From Sulfurospirillum sp. (GTDB taxonomy: Bacteria > Campylobacterota > Campylobacteria > Campylobacterales > QNZT01): DNA of 19,096 bases. Below the pieces are notes generated by a model. It ran no database searches and was not told the origin of the DNA. It worked only from the letters and a program-made list of their open reading frames with translations. Location of the stretch: assembly GCA_003978455.1 (NCBI GenBank), contig QNZT01000092.1, positions 1 through 19,096 on the forward strand. Direction: 5' to 3'. Below are positions 1 to 5,892 of the stretch, in pieces. Both the position numbers and the translations under genes were made by a program. Position 1 is the stretch's first letter. Every line of letters starts with the position of its first letter.

Positions 1-643
1 TAACATTGGCATAGGTGTGGTCGTTGATACGCATATAGCAGCCGTAGCACGCCTGTTTGCGTACAGGAACCACCGCGGTATTTTTCGCCCATCTTCTGAT
101 CTTTTCGTAGTACACGATGATATTCTGATTCATCTCGGAGAGCAGCTTCTGCTTCTCTTCAAACACTTTCAGACGCTCCGCCTCGATCTTTGCGACCTCT
201 TCGTCCGTGCTCTTCTGAAGCTCCGCCAGCTCCTCCTGCATCTGCTCGATCTTCGCTTTCGCCTCTTCGACCATCTCCCGCTTCTGCTCCGCCACCTTCT
301 CGAGACGCTCGATCTCCTCATTGGCAAATGCTACCTGCTCTTTGGCAATCTCCTCTTCCAGCTGAAGCGCCTTGAGCTCTTTTTCACTCTTGATCGCAGC
401 GCTCTTCTGGTCAAAAGACTTCAGTTTTTCATTTAACTCGGCAAGATGGAGTTCGTTTTTTTTGCGTTTTTGCTCGATCTCTGTCAACTCTTCTTCATAC
501 TGTGCGATCTTTTCATGAAGACCGTGCTGCTGCTGAAGCTTCGCATCCAGACCCGCTCTGATCTGTGCGATCTTCGGCTCATACGCATCGATCTTTTTAT
601 CGATCTCCGACAGTGTCACAAGCTGTTTAATATATGGATTCAT
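1..643 (-). CDS. HP0958-like coiled-coil / zinc-ribbon protein (3' part outside window)
   Basis: Reading the minus strand from the ATG at 643 gives a protein beginning MNPYIKQLVTLSEIDKKIDA, followed by about 150 residues rich in E, K, Q and L with heptad character (long coiled coil). It reaches a zinc-ribbon half-site, ACYGCYMRIN, near residue 197. The second CxxC lies beyond position 1. This order is that of the H. pylori HP0958 family (FlgZ; also annotated as zinc-ribbon regulatory protein CdsZ), which is known to stabilise RpoN and to bind flaA mRNA. It starts 7 nt after the stop of the Nif3-family gene, so it is the third gene of an operon. A role in flagellar or sigma-54 control is inferred from the family only. 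The gene is cut by the window edge, not broken. Confidence 0.85.
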   Translation of the reverse strand, partial: MNPYIKQLVTLSEIDKKIDAYEPKIAQIRAGLDAKLQQQHGLHEKIAQYEEELTEIEQKRKKNELHLAELNEKLKSFDQKSAAIKSEKELKALQLEEEIAKEQVAFANEEIERLEKVAEQKREMVEEAKAKIEQMQEELAELQKSTDEEVAKIEAERLKVFEEKQKLLSEMNQNIIVYYEKIRRWAKNTAVVPVRKQACYGCYMRINDHTYANV

Positions 644-650
644 AATCTGC

Positions 651-1379
651 TTATCCTTTGATGTAGCGAAATGGATTCTTGGAATTCGCGATTATACCAT
701 TTATACCTTTATTTTGCAACTCTTTGTGCAGGGAAGCCGCGAAATAGCGCTCGCTTTCAAAGTGCCCTATGTCGATCAGACTCTTTCGCTCCTCTTTCGC
801 CGCCAGCGCTTCATGATACTTGATATCCCCCGTCAGCAGACACGCCGCACGAAGCTCCGGCAGCAGACTCGCCCCTGACCCCGTACAAAGTGCCGCCCTC
901 TCTACAAAACCGCACCCCTCCACCACACGCACAGAATCCAGCCCAAGCTTCCCCGCCACTTCATGCACAAACGCTTCAAACGGTTTTCCCACATGAAAAT
1001 AGGCAAGATACCCATCCGCTTCATCGAGTTCATACCCCAGCACCTCTTCGAGTACATAGCGATTCAGATGCGTCTGGTCATAGTTGGTATGCATCGCGAT
1101 GATGCTGATATCCTTTTTGATCGCCCTGCGGATGATACCCGCAGGATACTTCGCAAAATCGATCTGCTTCATGCCCTTGAAGATCAGCGGATGATGCACC
1201 ACCAGCACACTCCCCTCCTCCAGATGATCGAACATCTCCGCCTCGATATCCAGACTCAGACAGACCTGCCCCACCTCCTGCTCCAGATCACCCAAAATCA
1301 ACCCGCTGTTGTCCCAGCTCTCCTGAAGCTCGAAAGGACTGAGATCGTTGAGGATATCGTACAATTCAGACAACTTCAT
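651..1379 (-). CDS. Nif3 / DUF34 (YbgI) family dinuclear metal-centre protein
   Basis: A 242-residue protein of normal length for the short Nif3 (YbgI-like) form. It shows WDNSG at 22-26, a metal-binding HHPLIF at 62-67, HTNYD at 97-101, GDIKYHEA near 185 and IGHFESE near 207. These are the His/Asp/Glu clusters that hold two metal ions in this toroidal hexamer family. Family members are often labelled GTP cyclohydrolase 1 type 2 homologues, but the physiological substrate is not settled, so no reaction is assigned. The start codon overlaps the stop of the upstream RHH gene in an ATGA arrangement (translational coupling), and the stop lies 7 nt before the HP0958-like gene. The Nif3/HP0958-like pairing is, from memory, a common one in Campylobacterota. 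Confidence 0.9.
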   Translation of the reverse strand: MKLSELYDILNDLSPFELQESWDNSGLILGDLEQEVGQVCLSLDIEAEMFDHLEEGSVLVVHHPLIFKGMKQIDFAKYPAGIIRRAIKKDISIIAMHTNYDQTHLNRYVLEEVLGYELDEADGYLAYFHVGKPFEAFVHEVAGKLGLDSVRVVEGCGFVERAALCTGSGASLLPELRAACLLTGDIKYHEALAAKEERKSLIDIGHFESERYFAASLHKELQNKGINGIIANSKNPFRYIKG

Positions 1380-1621
1380 GAAACCCTCTTCCCCGCTTCA
1401 TACTCAGCTACATAGATATCAAGAAGATTACGGATCATCTTCTGATAATTGGTATCAAATCTTTTTGCTTCAGTTTTAAAAAACTCGATACTCTTTTTGG
1501 AAAGTGCAATAGTAACCTTCACTTTTTCATCTTTCATCACAAGATCTTCCGGTTCCGGCAAAAAATCTTTGATCACTTTTGCCCGAATCGGTTCATCGCT
1601 GTATGTTATTTTCTTTTTCAT
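1376..1621 (-). CDS. CopG/BrnA-like ribbon-helix-helix protein (orphan antitoxin or regulator)
   Basis: An 81-residue protein from MKKKITYSDEP. The C-terminal half, VKVTIALSKKSIEFFKTEAK followed by YQKMIRNLLDIYV, has the strand-helix-helix pattern of RHH DNA-binding proteins such as BrnA or CopG antitoxins. I chose the ATG at 1621 because AAGGAAG lies 6-10 nt upstream within a purine-rich leader. A TTG at 1669 or ATG at 1666 would add about 16 residues, but these sit almost on the predicted transcription start. No toxin gene is adjacent: upstream is a hairpin and a broken vapB, downstream are nif3-like and HP0958-like genes coupled to it by ATGA. It therefore looks like an orphan RHH protein controlling or accompanying a housekeeping operon. 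Function is inferred from fold only. Confidence 0.75.
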   Translation of the reverse strand: MKKKITYSDEPIRAKVIKDFLPEPEDLVMKDEKVKVTIALSKKSIEFFKTEAKRFDTNYQKMIRNLLDIYVAEYEAGKRVS

Positions 1622-1668
1622 AGATTTTTCTTCCTTTCCTCCAGTATCCTCGATTGTTTCACACATCA

Positions 1669-1698
1669 ATTATACCTCTATACCTCAATACATGGCAA
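1669..1698 (-). promoter_or_regulatory. Sigma-70-like promoter with tandem 8-bp operator candidate
   Basis: On the minus strand TTGCCA (1693-1698) and TATAAT (1669-1674) are 18 nt apart, upstream of the RHH gene. Between them and overlapping the -10 is a perfect tandem repeat, TATACCTC twice on the plus strand (1671-1678 and 1679-1686). RHH proteins commonly bind short direct or inverted repeats over their own promoter, so autoregulation is a reasonable inference. Confidence 0.55.
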
Positions 1699-1767
1699 AA
1701 AAGCAATACTTTTATATGGCTATACTTGCTATAAGTTATGTTCATGATAACAAGTTTTTATTAGAAG

Positions 1768-1802
1768 GTTAAATTTTATTTCAGAATGAAATATAATTTA
1801 AC
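1768..1802. repeat. AT-rich 15-bp inverted repeat (hairpin)
   Basis: Arms GTTAAATTTTATTTC (1768-1782) and GAAATATAATTTAAC (1788-1802) pair with one mismatch around a 5-nt loop. It lies between the 3' end of the broken vapB and the RHH promoter. There is no clear T-run on either side, so a terminator role is uncertain. It could be a small element end or a regulatory hairpin. Confidence 0.5.
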
Positions 1803-1825
1803 TGATTATGCCACTGTGCTTCAGG

Positions 1826-2022
1826 CTAGTTTCTGTCAAAATCAAAACCTTCCAGAGCTTCAAGAGCATTTCTCATGATGTCCCATTTGCTTTTGTTTTT
1901 CGGTACGATGATGAGAGACTGACCGATCTTTTCGATATAGACCTCTTCGCGCTATCCACCCTGCACTCTTTCGGTAATCTGATAGCCTGACTTCTTCCAT
2001 TTTTCAATACTTTTGCGGTCAT
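1826..2022 (-). pseudogene. Frameshifted VapB/VagC-type antitoxin (AbrB-like fold)
   Basis: From the ATG at 2022, preceded by AAGGAG, the reading frame gives MTAKVLKNGRSQAIRLPKEC and then RVDS, the swapped-hairpin AbrB/SpoVT N-terminus of VapB/VagC antitoxins. After DS the frame breaks. In another frame the sequence continues as EEVYIEKIGQSLIIVPKNKS, then a Trp and the toxin-binding tail ending EALEGFDFDRN and TAG at 1826. The simplest explanation is an extra GC dinucleotide at the run GCGCGAAGAG (a 2-nt insertion or 1-nt loss). The PIN-domain toxin gene expected downstream is absent: the following 130 bases carry only a hairpin and no PIN-like ORF. This is therefore a broken orphan antitoxin left after the toxin was lost. 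A sequencing error could mimic the frameshift but not the missing toxin. Confidence 0.8.
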
Positions 2023-2040
2023 AGCTATGTTGACTCCTTG

Positions 2041-2074
2041 TGTGGTATATACCTTTAAATAAATATATACCACA
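2041..2074. promoter_or_regulatory. Perfect 11-bp palindromic operator candidate of vapB
   Basis: TGTGGTATATA (2041-2051) and its exact reverse complement TATATACCACA (2064-2074) flank a 12-nt AT-rich centre, immediately upstream of the broken vapB. On the minus strand the arms overlap a plausible promoter, TTGTGG with an 18-nt spacer to TATATA. VapBC complexes are known to repress their own promoters through such inverted repeats. That this one is a VapB operator is inference from position. Confidence 0.65.
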
Positions 2075-2158
2075 ATGCTTAAATATAGCTTAACGCAATC
2101 TCAAACTGAACTGTATCGTTAAAAGCTCAGACAAATGACCAGGAGGGCGTTTTATACC

Positions 2159-2449
2159 CTATACCAACACCCCCTTATCATCTTCATCTTCAAAAAAATG
2201 GACTCTTTGCGGTAGCTCTTTGTATGAGAAAATCTTTCTACTCTTCAAATCGATAAATTTTGCATAATAGTTAAAATACGCATCGTCTCTGCCTAGAAAT
2301 GATTCTTGTGTATTGATAAGTGTCAGTTGCTCTTTTTCAGATGTATAGGATGTATAGAGTGAGAGTATGGTGTTGTCATATATTTTTATAGATTCCAGAC
2401 ATCTGCACACACCAAATATATCTTCATAAATCAATATCGCATTACGCAT
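2159..2449 (-). CDS. Hypothetical protein, 96 residues
   Basis: I do not recognise this protein. It begins MRNAILIYEDIFGVCRCLES, is rich in Y, F, D and E, has no signal peptide or membrane segment, and ends with an acidic stretch FFEDEDDKGVLV. No convincing Shine-Dalgarno sequence precedes the ATG. It lies 39 nt after the cut antitoxin fragment on the same strand and upstream of the broken vapB, so it sits among toxin-antitoxin debris. It could be a partner protein of that fragment, an unrelated small gene, or a chance ORF. Confidence 0.45.
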   Translation of the reverse strand: MRNAILIYEDIFGVCRCLESIKIYDNTILSLYTSYTSEKEQLTLINTQESFLGRDDAYFNYYAKFIDLKSRKIFSYKELPQRVHFFEDEDDKGVLV

Positions 2450-2488
2450 TTGTATGGCTGTGTGTTTATCTGAAAGTTGGATTATATC

Positions 2489-2656
2489 TTATAGTTTTAC
2501 TTTACCATCTACATACTGATGTATCAGCGTGCTGATGATAGTTTGGTACGGTATCCCAAGCTCTTTTGACTTCTCTTTGATGCCTTTTAAATCCTTCAGG
2601 CTAAGCCTCAGCGTAATATTTTTGGATTTTGTAAGATACTCCTCTCTGACAAGCAC
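2489..2656 (-). pseudogene. N-terminally truncated RHH (CopG/BrnA-like) antitoxin remnant
   Basis: The minus-strand frame ending at the TAA at 2489 reads TKSKNITLRLSLKDLKGIKE, then IPYQTIISTLIHQYVDGKVKL. This is the typical C-terminal strand-helix-helix half of small antitoxins of the CopG/BrnA type. The frame runs up to a TGA that overlaps the end of the GMC gene, with no ATG. The only candidate start is GTG at 2656 after GAGGAG with a 3-nt gap, which would leave about 55 residues and lack the usual 30-40 residue N-terminus. It may have been cut when the neighbouring oxidoreductase operon arrived, or it may be a minimal protein expressed from GTG. No toxin is identifiable beside it. Confidence 0.6.
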
Positions 2657-2672
2657 GATCTCCTCTTTTGCA

Positions 2673-4310
2673 TTAGACAGTCAATATCACATCCGCCACC
2701 CGAAAGGCATTGGCGTAGATCGTCCAGGTGTAGGGTACGCTGCCGCCTGTGGGCATGAAGGAGCCGTCGGTGATGTAGAGGTTGGGGACTTCATGTGCGC
2801 GGCAGTTTTTATCCAGTACGGAGGTTTTGGGGTCGTTTCCGAAGCGGCATCCGCCTGCCTGAAGGTTTTGCGGGGGATAGGGTCCGATGGAGATTTGTAT
2901 GTTGGTCGCACCGATCTTTTCGAGTACTTTGACCGTTTTTTGGGCGAGGATATTGCCGATCTTTTCGTTTTGGGGATGGGAGCCTATGCGCAGTTTCGCC
3001 ACAGGCATGCCGTATTTGTCGCGGTACTTTTCATCGACGGTGACAAAGCAGTCGTCGTTGGGGAGCCAGTCGTTGAAGATCTCAAACTGGAGGTTGCGTT
3101 TTTTCGTAAAGCGTTCCAGCAGTTTGTCCTGAAGTTTTTCACCCCAGAGTATCCCGCCGTCCGACCATTTGCTGCGGTTGGCTCTGAGGATGGGGTTGGC
3201 GTGCTCCCACAGCGCTTCGCTGATGCCCCCTTTGGTTTTCTCATCGAGGAAGTACCACGCTTTGATGGTGCGGTTGACAAAGAGTCCTTCGGCAAAGAGC
3301 GCTTTTGGGGAGAGTACTTTTTCATCCAGGTCGCCGCTGACGACTCCGCCGGCGGAGAAGAGCATATTTTTGCCCACCTGTCCGCTGTTGTTTGCCAGTC
3401 CGTCGGGAAACTGTTTCGAGCGGGAGTTCAGGAGCAGTCGGCTGGTTTCTATCGCTTGTGCCGCGACGACAAACAGATCGGCTTCTATCTCTGTCTCTTT
3501 GCCTTCATGAACACATTTCGCGGCTCTGACGCGCCCTTTTGCATCGACTTCCAGCTGCTTGACGTGGTGCCCGGTTTTGATGGTCAGATTGCCTGTTTTG
3601 AGTGCAGGTTGCAACAGTGCGGCTCTGGCACTCCCTTTGGCACCGCTGCTGCAACCGTAACTGCCGCAATAGTTGGAGTAGTAGCAGGCGGAGCGATCCT
3701 CTTTGGGTACGCTCATGATCGCCCGCGGGGTTTTGATGACATCGATCTGCATCGCTTTACAGGTCTGGTCGATCAGTTTTGAGACCGGCTGTTCTTCTGT
3801 CGCAGGATAGGGAAAATCTTTTGTCGAACGGGGTTGCTGGTATCTGTGTGGTACCACTTTGCCGCTGACACCGACTACACGTTCCACTTTTTCATAGTAG
3901 GGTTCCATCTCTTCGTAAGAGATCGGCCAGTCTGTGATATTTGCCCCGTCGATCTCTCCAAACCTGCTTTTGAGGCGAAAATCATCCGGATGCAGACGGT
4001 GAAATAATCCGCTCATGAAGTTGGAGGAGCCGCCGACGATGTTGCCGTTCCAGAAATCCCAACCAGATTTCCAGGTCGGGGTCGCCTGCCACTTACCGTC
4101 CACTTTATCTTCGATGAGATGGTACTCATCTTTGAGTTTGGGTGTGACGATGGAGCGGCGACAAAAGGCGATCTCATCTTTGGAGAAGTTCTCCTCTTTG
4201 TAAAAACTCCCTTTTTCCAGCACGACAACCTTTTTCCCTGCTCTGCTCAGTTCGTATGCCACCGGTCCCGCGCCCGCACCGCTGCCGATGATACAGACGT
4301 CATACTTCAT
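2673..4310 (-). CDS. GMC-family oxidoreductase, gluconate dehydrogenase-like flavoprotein subunit
   Basis: A 545-residue flavoprotein. The start MKYDVCIIGSGAGAGPVAYE is chosen because GGGAGG sits 6 nt upstream and it overlaps the previous stop as ATGA. The FAD dinucleotide motif GSGAGAGP is at 9-16, followed by GGSSNFM near 93-99 and a Cys-rich C-x6-C-x3-C segment ending in GAKGSARAALL near 209-232. The C-terminal GMC domain has DPKTSVLD at 493-500 and NLYITDGSFMP at 510-520. The closest described system I can name is C. jejuni Cj0415 with Cj0414, a membrane gluconate dehydrogenase. The substrate here is not proven. Odd points: Leu483 stands where many relatives have His before GGCRFG, and SVPYTW replaces the usual V-N-P near 524, so the classical His/Asn pair looks altered. 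No Tat signal of its own, so export may rely on subunit 3. Confidence 0.85.
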   Translation of the reverse strand: MKYDVCIIGSGAGAGPVAYELSRAGKKVVVLEKGSFYKEENFSKDEIAFCRRSIVTPKLKDEYHLIEDKVDGKWQATPTWKSGWDFWNGNIVGGSSNFMSGLFHRLHPDDFRLKSRFGEIDGANITDWPISYEEMEPYYEKVERVVGVSGKVVPHRYQQPRSTKDFPYPATEEQPVSKLIDQTCKAMQIDVIKTPRAIMSVPKEDRSACYYSNYCGSYGCSSGAKGSARAALLQPALKTGNLTIKTGHHVKQLEVDAKGRVRAAKCVHEGKETEIEADLFVVAAQAIETSRLLLNSRSKQFPDGLANNSGQVGKNMLFSAGGVVSGDLDEKVLSPKALFAEGLFVNRTIKAWYFLDEKTKGGISEALWEHANPILRANRSKWSDGGILWGEKLQDKLLERFTKKRNLQFEIFNDWLPNDDCFVTVDEKYRDKYGMPVAKLRIGSHPQNEKIGNILAQKTVKVLEKIGATNIQISIGPYPPQNLQAGGCRFGNDPKTSVLDKNCRAHEVPNLYITDGSFMPTGGSVPYTWTIYANAFRVADVILTV

Positions 4311-4792
4311 GAAAGCCTCCCAAACGGCACTTTCGGCCGCGGTTTTCCGGGATGGTGATGCAGACTTTTCCACCCTTTTTCATGTACATTGCCGCCGTAG
4401 ATCGGATCGCCCAGCAGCGCTTCAAAGGTATAGTTCAGCACCAGAGATATCCAGTTTTCGCCAAATGCCGTTTGAGAAAACGCTTTCATGAACTGCTCCT
4501 TTTCCCGGTCGCTCAGCGTCGTTTTCCAGCCCCTTTTACGCAGTGCTTCCACACCCTCAAAGATAAAGTGCAAATCATCCTTCTCAAAGGAGTCGTCACG
4601 GCTGACCATCTTCAAAAACCGTGTCGAAGCGACTGTTTCGGCATCGGGGAAACGGTCACTTTTGGGGAAGAGATGGTTTTGCATACTTTGCAGCAGCCGC
4701 CATCTATCCTCCGGTTTGCTTCCGAAAAAACCGAAAAATGCCGATGCCGACGAAACGACAACCCCCAAACCCAAAAATAGCCTTCTGTTCAT
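4307..4792 (-). CDS. Gluconate 2-dehydrogenase subunit 3-like protein (Tat signal)
   Basis: A 161-residue protein starting MNRRLFLGLGVVVSSASAFF, a twin-arginine signal (RRLFLG) with a hydrophobic run, preceded by AAGGA. The C-terminus contains the family hallmark LLGDPIYGGN, a GW, and HHHPGKPRP. Such small subunits (PF13618 type) escort the GMC flavoprotein through the Tat pathway and are needed for membrane dehydrogenase activity. Its TGA overlaps the flavoprotein's ATG, so the two are made together. The cytochrome c subunit found in the three-subunit gluconate dehydrogenases is not beside them, as in the two-gene C. jejuni system, so the electron acceptor must be encoded elsewhere. Signal peptide class and partner are read from sequence; substrate is inferred. 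Confidence 0.85.
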   Translation of the reverse strand: MNRRLFLGLGVVVSSASAFFGFFGSKPEDRWRLLQSMQNHLFPKSDRFPDAETVASTRFLKMVSRDDSFEKDDLHFIFEGVEALRKRGWKTTLSDREKEQFMKAFSQTAFGENWISLVLNYTFEALLGDPIYGGNVHEKGWKSLHHHPGKPRPKVPFGRLS

Positions 4793-4820
4793 GATGATCC
4801 TTCAGGATATGATAGTGTGG

Positions 4821-4826
4821 ATTATA
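4821..4826 (-). promoter_or_regulatory. Likely -10 element of the dehydrogenase operon
   Basis: TATAAT on the minus strand, 28 nt upstream of the subunit-3 ATG. No good -35 is present, which is common for sigma-70 promoters in this phylum. The intergenic space up to 4922 is shared with the divergent Cys-rich lipoprotein gene. Confidence 0.45.
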
Positions 4827-4922
4827 GCATCTATTCGTGTAGCTTGCGTGTAAAATCTCTACACATTCTCTAAATACAATGTGGGTATGATACGCCATAT
4901 CAAAGAACAGGGAGATATATTC

Positions 4923-5225
4923 ATGAAACAAAACACTTTACGTAACCTCGGGAAAGCACTTTTTGTCGGTTCATTTTTGGCATTTGCAGCGCTCTCACTG
5001 CAGGGGTGCAACGATCAGGCGAAAGAGGTCAAAACAGACAGAGCAGTCAAAAGCACTATGAAATGCAACGGTGGTAAATGCGGTGATGCCAAGAAAGCGC
5101 CTGCGATGAAATGTCAGGTAGGAAAATGTGCCACCGGCAAATGCGGCAACGCAAAAAAAGCGACACCGGCGATGAAGTGCGAACCGGGCAAGTGCGCAAC
5201 AGGAAAATGCGGTCAAGGTAAATAA
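4923..5225 (+). CDS. Cys-rich repeat lipoprotein with KCG motifs
   Basis: A 100-residue protein. I start at the ATG at 4923 because GGGAG lies 8 nt upstream; an earlier ATG at 4881 adds 14 residues in front of the signal peptide. A hydrophobic stretch leads to lipobox LSLQGC with Cys29. The mature part is a low-complexity region of three units, MKCNGGKCG, MKCQVGKCATGKCG and MKCEPGKCATGKCG, separated by Ala/Lys/Pro linkers. It carries eight Cys besides the lipid-bearing one and nearly no other side-chain variety. The motif resembles the EGKCG repeats of HvfA-type metallophore precursors, but those have a cleaved signal and DUF692/DUF2063 partners, which are absent here. A periplasmic metal-binding or thiol buffer role is a guess. 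Confidence 0.8.
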   Translation: MKQNTLRNLGKALFVGSFLAFAALSLQGCNDQAKEVKTDRAVKSTMKCNGGKCGDAKKAPAMKCQVGKCATGKCGNAKKATPAMKCEPGKCATGKCGQGK

Positions 5226-5243
5226 TTTATTACTTATTGTGAC

Positions 5244-5309
5244 AACAAGGCAACTTAGGTAAATATTTACATACGTTTTCTTGCGTTTTTTCTCCTTTTA
5301 GGTTAAACT
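5244..5309 (+). promoter_or_regulatory. Promoter and upstream shared motif of small lipoprotein 1
   Basis: TTGCGT (5281-5286) and TAAACT (5304-5309) are 17 nt apart and followed by AAAGGAG before the ATG at 5341. Upstream, AACAAGGCAACTTA (5244-5257) is an exact 14-nt inverted-orientation match to the segment 9070-9083 in front of small lipoprotein 3. Its core AGTTGCCTT also occurs at 5573-5581 in front of lipoprotein 2. A shared regulator is inferred. Confidence 0.45.
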
Positions 5310-5340
5310 GAGAGCATCTTATATATGAAAGGAGAAAGAT

Positions 5341-5472
5341 ATGAGAAATCTGGCATTGGCTTCCATTTTGGCAGTAGCTGTTCTGGCAGTAAGCGGATGT
5401 AGCACAAAGAGTGGCTGCGCTGCACCAAGCTATCCGACTTGCGTCGCTAAACCTGCATGTGGCTGTAAATAG
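5341..5472 (+). CDS. Small Cys-rich lipoprotein, paralogue 1
   Basis: A 43-residue precursor, MRNLALASILAVAVLAVSGC then STKSGCAAPSYPTCVAKPAC and GCK. AAGGAG is 7 nt upstream. The lipobox AVSGC puts the lipidated Cys at 20, leaving a 24-residue mature peptide with further Cys at 26, 34, 40 and 42. It is a near copy of the gene at 5660; identity continues about 16 nt past the stop codon, so the pair arose by a recent tandem duplication that included the 3' flank. I know no function for this family. The size and Cys pattern allow a metal-binding or redox-sensing surface peptide, or simply an envelope lipoprotein. It is followed by its own hairpin, so it is probably transcribed alone. Confidence 0.8.
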   Translation: MRNLALASILAVAVLAVSGCSTKSGCAAPSYPTCVAKPACGCK

Positions 5473-5481
5473 TCACAACTT

Positions 5482-5508
5482 TACCGGGATACTTTTACTG
5501 TCCCGGTA
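5482..5508 (+). terminator. Intrinsic terminator of small lipoprotein 1
   Basis: An 8-bp stem TACCGGGA / TCCCGGTA around an 11-nt loop, followed by CTTTT, starts 10 nt after the stop codon. Confidence 0.7.
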
Positions 5509-5563
5509 CTTTTCCACCCAAATCCAAAAAAATGTTACCAAGATCATCACACATCACTGTATC

Positions 5564-5613
5564 AGGCAAATTAGTTGCCTTTAACTGGACAATTTAGGAC
5601 AAATAACCGATCT
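5564..5613 (+). promoter_or_regulatory. Upstream region of small lipoprotein 2: inverted repeat and shared 13-mer
   Basis: AGGCAA and TTGCCT (5564-5569 and 5575-5580) form a 6-bp inverted repeat that contains the AGTTGCCTT core shared with the other two small lipoprotein genes. Further on, AAATAACCGATCT (5601-5613) recurs exactly at 8918-8930 between rpfF and small lipoprotein 3. No strong sigma-70 promoter is evident here. Confidence 0.35.
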
Positions 5614-5659
5614 TAACATACAGGGAGCACAGACGCTCTCAAATCTACAAGGAGGTTTC

Positions 5660-5791
5660 ATGAAAAATTTAGCATTGGCATCAGTTCTGGCAGTTGCCGT
5701 ACTCGCGATCAGCGGATGCAGCCATAAGTGTGGTTGTACTGCACCAAGTTACCCGACTTGCGTCGCTAAACCTGCATGCGGCTGTAAATAG
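5660..5791 (+). CDS. Small Cys-rich lipoprotein, paralogue 2
   Basis: A 43-residue precursor MKNLALASVLAVAVLAISGC then SHKCGCTAPSYPTCVAKPAC and GCK, with AAGGAGG 6 nt before the ATG. Lipidated Cys at 20, further Cys at 24, 26, 34, 40 and 42, and a His at 22, so it has one Cys more than paralogue 1 and a CGC pair near the N-terminus. The C-terminal half is identical in protein to paralogue 1, while the 5' flanks differ. That pattern suggests duplication followed by promoter divergence. Function unknown. It converges on the GGDEF-EAL gene, with a GC-rich hairpin between them. Confidence 0.8.
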   Translation: MKNLALASVLAVAVLAISGCSHKCGCTAPSYPTCVAKPACGCK

Positions 5792-5803
5792 TCACAACTT
5801 TAC

Positions 5804-5833
5804 CGGAAGCGGAGGCAAAACCTTCCGCTTCCG
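5804..5833. terminator. Probable bidirectional terminator hairpin
   Basis: CGGAAGCGGA (5804-5813) pairs perfectly with TCCGCTTCCG (5824-5833), with further pairing possible inside. It lies between the convergent small lipoprotein 2 and GGDEF-EAL genes. T-runs are poor on both strands, so efficiency is uncertain. Confidence 0.55.
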
Positions 5834-5892
5834 ATACTTCCACCTTCAAACAAACCTCTGAACAAGTCACTTCCAAACCTGCCACCATATCA

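Noticed and set aside
17..661. Plus-strand frames rich in Leu, Arg and Phe
   Set aside because: These are the complement of the coiled-coil Glu/Lys/Gln codons of the HP0958-like gene.
2529..3782. 417-codon open frame on the plus strand
   Set aside because: It lies wholly antisense to the GMC gene and the cut antitoxin, its translation has no recognisable domain, and the GC-rich third positions of the minus-strand gene explain the open frame.
4923..5225. Canonical HvfA metallophore precursor
   Set aside because: The protein has a lipobox, and neither DUF692 nor DUF2063 partner genes are within reach, so only resemblance of the repeat can be claimed.
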